DNA of 7,737 nt, taken from positions 1 through 7,737 of the forward strand of contig JACRKK010000018.1 of NCBI GenBank assembly GCA_016219795.1, written 5' to 3'. The notes under the pieces are model-generated. The model did not search any database. It was not told where the DNA came from and saw only the letters and a list, made by a program, of their open reading frames with translations. Position numbers and translations under genes: made by a program. Positions 5,228 through 7,737 of this stretch are shown piece after piece (position 1 is the first letter of the stretch; every line of letters begins with the position of its first letter). Origin of the DNA: Candidatus Woesearchaeota archaeon (lineage in GTDB: Archaea > Nanobdellota > Nanobdellia > Woesearchaeales > JACRKL01).

Positions 5228-6346
5228 ATGAACAAGGACTACTACGAAACGCTTGGGATCGGGAAAGGAGCAACGCAGGAAGAAGTCAAACGCGCATATA
5301 AGAAACTTGCTAAAGAGTATCATCCTGATCTGAATAAAGACAATCCAAAAGCAGCAGATAAATTTAAAGAAATAAGTGAGGCAGCTTCTGTTCTTGGGGA
5401 TCCAGAAAAGAGGACCCAATATGACCGTGTAGGTCCAGATGCGTTCAAGGCAGGCAGCAGCGGTGCTGGTCCTGATTTCTCAGGGTTTGACTTCGGCGGC
5501 GGTTTTGATGTTGATGATATTTTCGAGAACTTTTTTGGAGGCAGGCGGCGCCGGCCACGGGGACCGCAACGGGGAGCAGACCTGCGTTATGAGCTTGAGA
5601 TCTCCTTAGAGGATGCAGCCTTTGGAATCACCAAGACCATTGTTGTCGAGAAGTATGAGCAGTGCACCAAATGCAGTGGCAAGGGTGCGGAATTTCCTCA
5701 TGATATCAAAACCTGTCAGGAATGTAACGGTACAGGCCATGTACGCAGGACACAACGAACGCCGTTTGGCATGTTCACGCAGACCGGTGTCTGTGGAGAA
5801 TGCCGTGGAGAAGGGCACATCATCAAGAAACCCTGTGTGGTTTGTGATGGTTCAGGCAGAGTCTCCCGCAGCAAAAAGATAGACGTGAAGATTCCTGCAG
5901 GCATCGAACATGGCATGCAGCTGCGCGTTCAGGGAGAAGGCGAAGCAGGGGAAAAAAATGCACAGCCAGGCGATCTCTATGTGGAAATCTTTGTCAAGCA
6001 ACATCCCCTCTTTGAGCGGGTTGGGAACGATCTGTTCATGGAAGTGCCCATCAGCTTTACCCAGGCAGCACTTGGCGGTGAGATCGACATACCTACCCTA
6101 AACCAGAAAGTGACCATGAAAATTCCTCCCGGAACACAAACCAGCACCACATTCAACCTAAAGGGACATGGCGTCCCTCATCTGCAAGGGTATGGCACCG
6201 GCTCCCTGAAAGTGAAAGTTTTGGTGCAGGTACCATCCAAACTGAACCCGCGGCAGAGAAAAGCGATTGAAGAATTTGGCAAGGCATCTGGTGAGGATGT
6301 TGCTCCAGAGAAGAGCTTCTTTGAAAAAATTAAGGAGAAATTCTAA
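5228..6346 (+). CDS. dnaJ: DnaJ, type I (class A) J-protein co-chaperone
   Basis: DnaJ delivers unfolded clients to DnaK and stimulates its ATPase. The 372 residues show the full class A order. The J domain (1 to about 67) carries His32-Pro33-Asp34. A short Gly/Phe region (about 68-105) ends in DVDDIFENFFGG. An Arg-rich link (105-115) follows. The zinc domain has four CxxCxGxG repeats: CTKCSGKG (Cys146/149), CQECNGTG (163/166), CGECRGEG (189/192) and CVVCDGSG (203/206). Two C-terminal client-binding domains follow, with GDLYVEIFVKQHPLFERVGNDLF typical of the family (quoted in pieces: GDLYVEIFV, HPLFERVGNDL). AAGGAG at 5216-5221 lies 6 nt before the ATG. Its stop overlaps the convergent DUF167 gene by 4 nt, and it is the last plus-strand gene of the cluster. 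Confidence 0.97.
   Translation: MNKDYYETLGIGKGATQEEVKRAYKKLAKEYHPDLNKDNPKAADKFKEISEAASVLGDPEKRTQYDRVGPDAFKAGSSGAGPDFSGFDFGGGFDVDDIFENFFGGRRRRPRGPQRGADLRYELEISLEDAAFGITKTIVVEKYEQCTKCSGKGAEFPHDIKTCQECNGTGHVRRTQRTPFGMFTQTGVCGECRGEGHIIKKPCVVCDGSGRVSRSKKIDVKIPAGIEHGMQLRVQGEGEAGEKNAQPGDLYVEIFVKQHPLFERVGNDLFMEVPISFTQAALGGEIDIPTLNQKVTMKIPPGTQTSTTFNLKGHGVPHLQGYGTGSLKVKVLVQVPSKLNPRQRKAIEEFGKASGEDVAPEKSFFEKIKEKF
6324..6329 (-). terminator. Possible oligo-T stop for the DUF167 transcript
   Basis: A6 on the plus strand reads as T6 on the minus strand, 14 nt past the DUF167 stop and inside the end of dnaJ. The two convergent transcripts would thus overlap before terminating. Candidate only. Confidence 0.25.
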
Positions 6347-6585
6347 TGCACTCTCAATATCTTCTTCTTGCTCGTTAGTCCTGACACTATCCGTACTTCT
6401 TTTTTCAGCAGGCGTGAGAAGAACTTGATAAGTTCCAAGTTCGCCCTGTTATCCTCAGGAGGCGCAGCAACAGCAACCCGAAGCGCCTGCCTACCTTCAT
6501 CCCAACCCAAAATTTCAGTCTTTTTGGCGTTGGGTTTGACAAGAACAGAAAAGCGATTTGTAGATAGATAGGGTAAAAAATTCAT
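6343..6585 (-). CDS. DUF167 / YggU (UPF0235) family protein
   Basis: This is an 80-residue protein on the minus strand. The family pattern is clear: RFSVLVKPNAKKTEILGW near the N-terminus, LRVAVAAPPEDNRANLELIKF in the middle (key part APPEDNRAN), and VRIVSGLTSKKKILRV at the end. DUF167 proteins are small, widespread alpha/beta proteins of unknown function. ATG at 6583-6585 is preferred as the start because a TATA box lies about 27 nt upstream, predicting a leaderless message. A TTG one codon earlier (6588) is possible but has no support. The gene converges on dnaJ, with the two stop codons overlapping at 6343-6346. It follows the PKD gene by 32 nt on the same strand, but has its own promoter. 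Confidence 0.85.
   Translation of the reverse strand: MNFLPYLSTNRFSVLVKPNAKKTEILGWDEGRQALRVAVAAPPEDNRANLELIKFFSRLLKKEVRIVSGLTSKKKILRVH
6400..6405 (+). terminator. Possible oligo-T stop for the dnaJ transcript
   Basis: T6, preceded by TTC, lies 54 nt past the dnaJ stop codon, within the opposite-strand DUF167 gene. No hairpin was found. Archaeal termination can use such tracts, so this is a candidate only. Confidence 0.25.
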
Positions 6586-6590
6586 CAAAG

Positions 6591-6598
6591 AAAAAAAA
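6591..6598 (-). terminator. Oligo-T tract after the PKD gene
   Basis: Eight consecutive T residues on the minus strand lie 20 nt past the PKD-protein stop, within a 17-nt pyrimidine-rich stretch. It is a good candidate for an archaeal terminator and also lies just before the DUF167 start codon. Confidence 0.4.
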
Positions 6599-6607
6599 GA
6601 AAGGAAC

Positions 6608-6616
6608 TATAAAAAA
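6608..6616 (-). promoter_or_regulatory. TATA box for the DUF167 gene (leaderless)
   Basis: On the minus strand TTTTTTATA has its centre about 27 nt upstream of ATG 6585, the spacing expected when transcription starts at the start codon. No Shine-Dalgarno sequence intervenes; the region between is pyrimidine-rich. It begins two bases after the stop codon of the PKD gene. Confidence 0.5.
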
Positions 6617-6617
6617 C

Positions 6618-7737
6618 TTACTCCACCATAATCGCTCTGTGCTTGATGCGTTTGATTTCGTCATTGTTGCTGACGGTTATCTGCACATCGTACTCTCCAG
6701 GAGGAGTATTGCCGGGCAATTCAAGGTAGGTGCTCTCTGACTTGCGTTCATCGTTTGCTATAGTGAAGTACCTGCTGACAGCCCGCTCACCAAGTTCCGG
6801 AATCATTGCAGTTATGCGCATACGCTTTAGATCTCTTGGCCCTTTATTCTCCATAGTCACCTGAACATGCAGAGGTTCTCCTGCGCTTACTGCTTTATCC
6901 ATGCCATCTACATAGACCCGGAGAAGCTGCAAGTCAGTTGCTTCCAGAGGCTCCTCTACTTTTTCCAAGACGGTTATGACCGTTGTTGCATTTGCTGTCT
7001 TGCCGCTGTTGTCGCTTGCAATCAGCGTTACGGTGTACACTCCTGGATTGATGTAGGTGTGCTCCGCTGTGCTGCCCCTTGAAGTAACACCATCACCAAA
7101 ATTCCATTCATAATGAACGCCGCAATTGCCTCCGGCACTTGTTGCAGTAAAATTCACACGCAGCGGTGCTTCTCCTTTGGTTGCTGACGCATCTATTCCT
7201 GTGACGGTAAGCACATCTGTTTCCTGTGCGTTGACGGTAACTGTAGCATTGCCGCTATCTCCATCACTGTCAGTGACGGTAAGCGTAGCTACATATATTC
7301 CAGGGATATAATAAACATGCTGTGGGTTCTGCGTGTACTCTACTGACGTTCCGTCTCCGAAATTCCATGTGTACAGGATATTACCCTCTCCACCCATTGC
7401 ATTGCCACTAAACTGTACAGTTGTAGGTGTGATTCCGCAGCTTACATCCGTGCTGGCAACGGCGATAGGCGTCGTATCAGGGGGTGGTAGAAACACGGTC
7501 ACGGACAGACTGTCTGAAGCAGTCCTGGAATAGGCATCGGTCACCGTAACTCTTGCAGTGTAGGTTCCTGCTGTGGTATAGGTGTAGGTTGGGTTCTGTT
7601 CGCTTGAAGTGTTCCCATCACCAAAAGTCCAGGCAAAGGTGAATGGCACCTGGCCATCAGTCACGTTTGCAAAGAATTGCACATCCAGGGACGCATAGCC
7701 CGCAGTGGAGTTGGCTATGATGTTTACCACCGGTAGA
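6618..7737 (-). CDS. Secreted PKD-repeat surface protein, C-terminal part (5' end outside window)
   Basis: The frame is open to the right edge, so the N-terminus and any signal peptide are missing. Three PKD domains follow one another, each with its signature: WTFGDG, WNFGDG and WNFGDG (residues about 34-39, 122-127 and 209-214, counted from a GTG at 7730). Each is followed by an H/Y-x-Y-x-x-x-G-x-Y motif, for example YTYTTAGTYT. A C-terminal domain of about 100 residues (LRVYVDGMDKAVSAGEPLHV onward) looks like a CARDB/NEW3-type Ig-like fold. PKD domains mediate adhesion or spacing in extracellular proteins. Several N-x-S/T sequons suggest glycosylation. No transmembrane segment or sortase-like signal is at the C-terminus, so anchoring would have to be N-terminal or non-covalent. 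The GTG is inside the first PKD domain and is unlikely to be the real start. Confidence 0.85.
   Translation of the reverse strand, partial: LPVVNIIANSTAGYASLDVQFFANVTDGQVPFTFAWTFGDGNTSSEQNPTYTYTTAGTYTARVTVTDAYSRTASDSLSVTVFLPPPDTTPIAVASTDVSCGITPTTVQFSGNAMGGEGNILYTWNFGDGTSVEYTQNPQHVYYIPGIYVATLTVTDSDGDSGNATVTVNAQETDVLTVTGIDASATKGEAPLRVNFTATSAGGNCGVHYEWNFGDGVTSRGSTAEHTYINPGVYTVTLIASDNSGKTANATTVITVLEKVEEPLEATDLQLLRVYVDGMDKAVSAGEPLHVQVTMENKGPRDLKRMRITAMIPELGERAVSRYFTIANDERKSESTYLELPGNTPPGEYDVQITVSNNDEIKRIKHRAIMVE

Noticed and set aside
5613..5882. Second plus-strand frame inside dnaJ
   Set aside because: It is an out-of-frame reading of the zinc-finger region with no motif of its own.
6586..6588. 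TTG as the DUF167 start
   Set aside because: The adjacent ATG is a better codon and lies at the expected leaderless distance from the TATA box.
6867..7533. Plus-strand open frames opposite the PKD gene
   Set aside because: They are Val/Ser/Cys-rich reverse readings of repeated PKD codons with no family resemblance.
6700..7700. DNA-level repeats around the three FGDG-coding segments as a possible CRISPR or tandem array
   Set aside because: The similarity follows protein domain repeats about 85-90 residues apart; there are no constant repeat units or unique spacers.
7728..7730. GTG as the true start of the PKD protein
   Set aside because: The frame stays open to the edge of the window and the GTG lies within the first PKD domain, with no signal peptide after it.

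Overview
The window looks archaeal. Promoter-like elements are TATA boxes at archaeal spacing (906-913 before grpE, 6608-6616 on the minus strand before a small gene whose start codon lies about 27 nt downstream). Ribosome binding sites are GGAGG-like. DnaK is of the insert-free type shared by archaea and Gram-positive bacteria and, from memory, reads very much like the Thermoplasma protein. A secreted PKD-repeat surface protein is also typical of archaea. A DPANN archaeon (Woesearchaeota-like) or a Thermoplasmata relative is my best guess. The lineage is inference, since no rRNA or other marker gene is present.

Layout. 1-168 is the right end of an IS1-family insertion sequence: the last 41 codons of the transposase, then a terminal inverted repeat ending ...TGACACC at 168. 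230-846 is a two-gene toxin-antitoxin-like cassette. It pairs a DUF4258/RelE-like small protein with a protein that joins a four-cysteine zinc finger (MqsA/YgiT style) to a SpoVT/AbrB-type DNA-binding domain. 847-946 is a compact promoter region with a 20-nt-period direct repeat just upstream of a TATA box. 947-6346 is a tightly packed plus-strand cluster: grpE, a YkgJ-type cysteine-cluster protein, dnaK, an HD-domain phosphohydrolase, a HAD phosphatase and dnaJ. 6343-7737 is on the minus strand: a DUF167/YggU protein, converging on dnaJ with a 4-nt overlap, and the C-terminal part of a protein with three PKD domains that runs off the right edge.

How the genes work together. GrpE, DnaK and DnaJ are the complete Hsp70 machine: ATP-driven folding, J-protein delivery of clients and nucleotide exchange. 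The unusual point is that three non-chaperone genes sit among them, joined by overlaps or very short gaps, so they are probably co-transcribed. These are a probable metal-binding Cys-cluster protein and two metal-dependent phosphohydrolases. The direct repeat before grpE is a candidate operator for heat-shock control of the cluster. A tandem TATA-like repeat before dnaJ may give it a second promoter.

No rRNA, tRNA, CRISPR array or origin was seen, and no gene-free stretch exceeds 300 bases. The strongest candidates for something undescribed are the zinc-finger/AbrB antitoxin and the interleaved chaperone operon with its repeat-bearing promoter.
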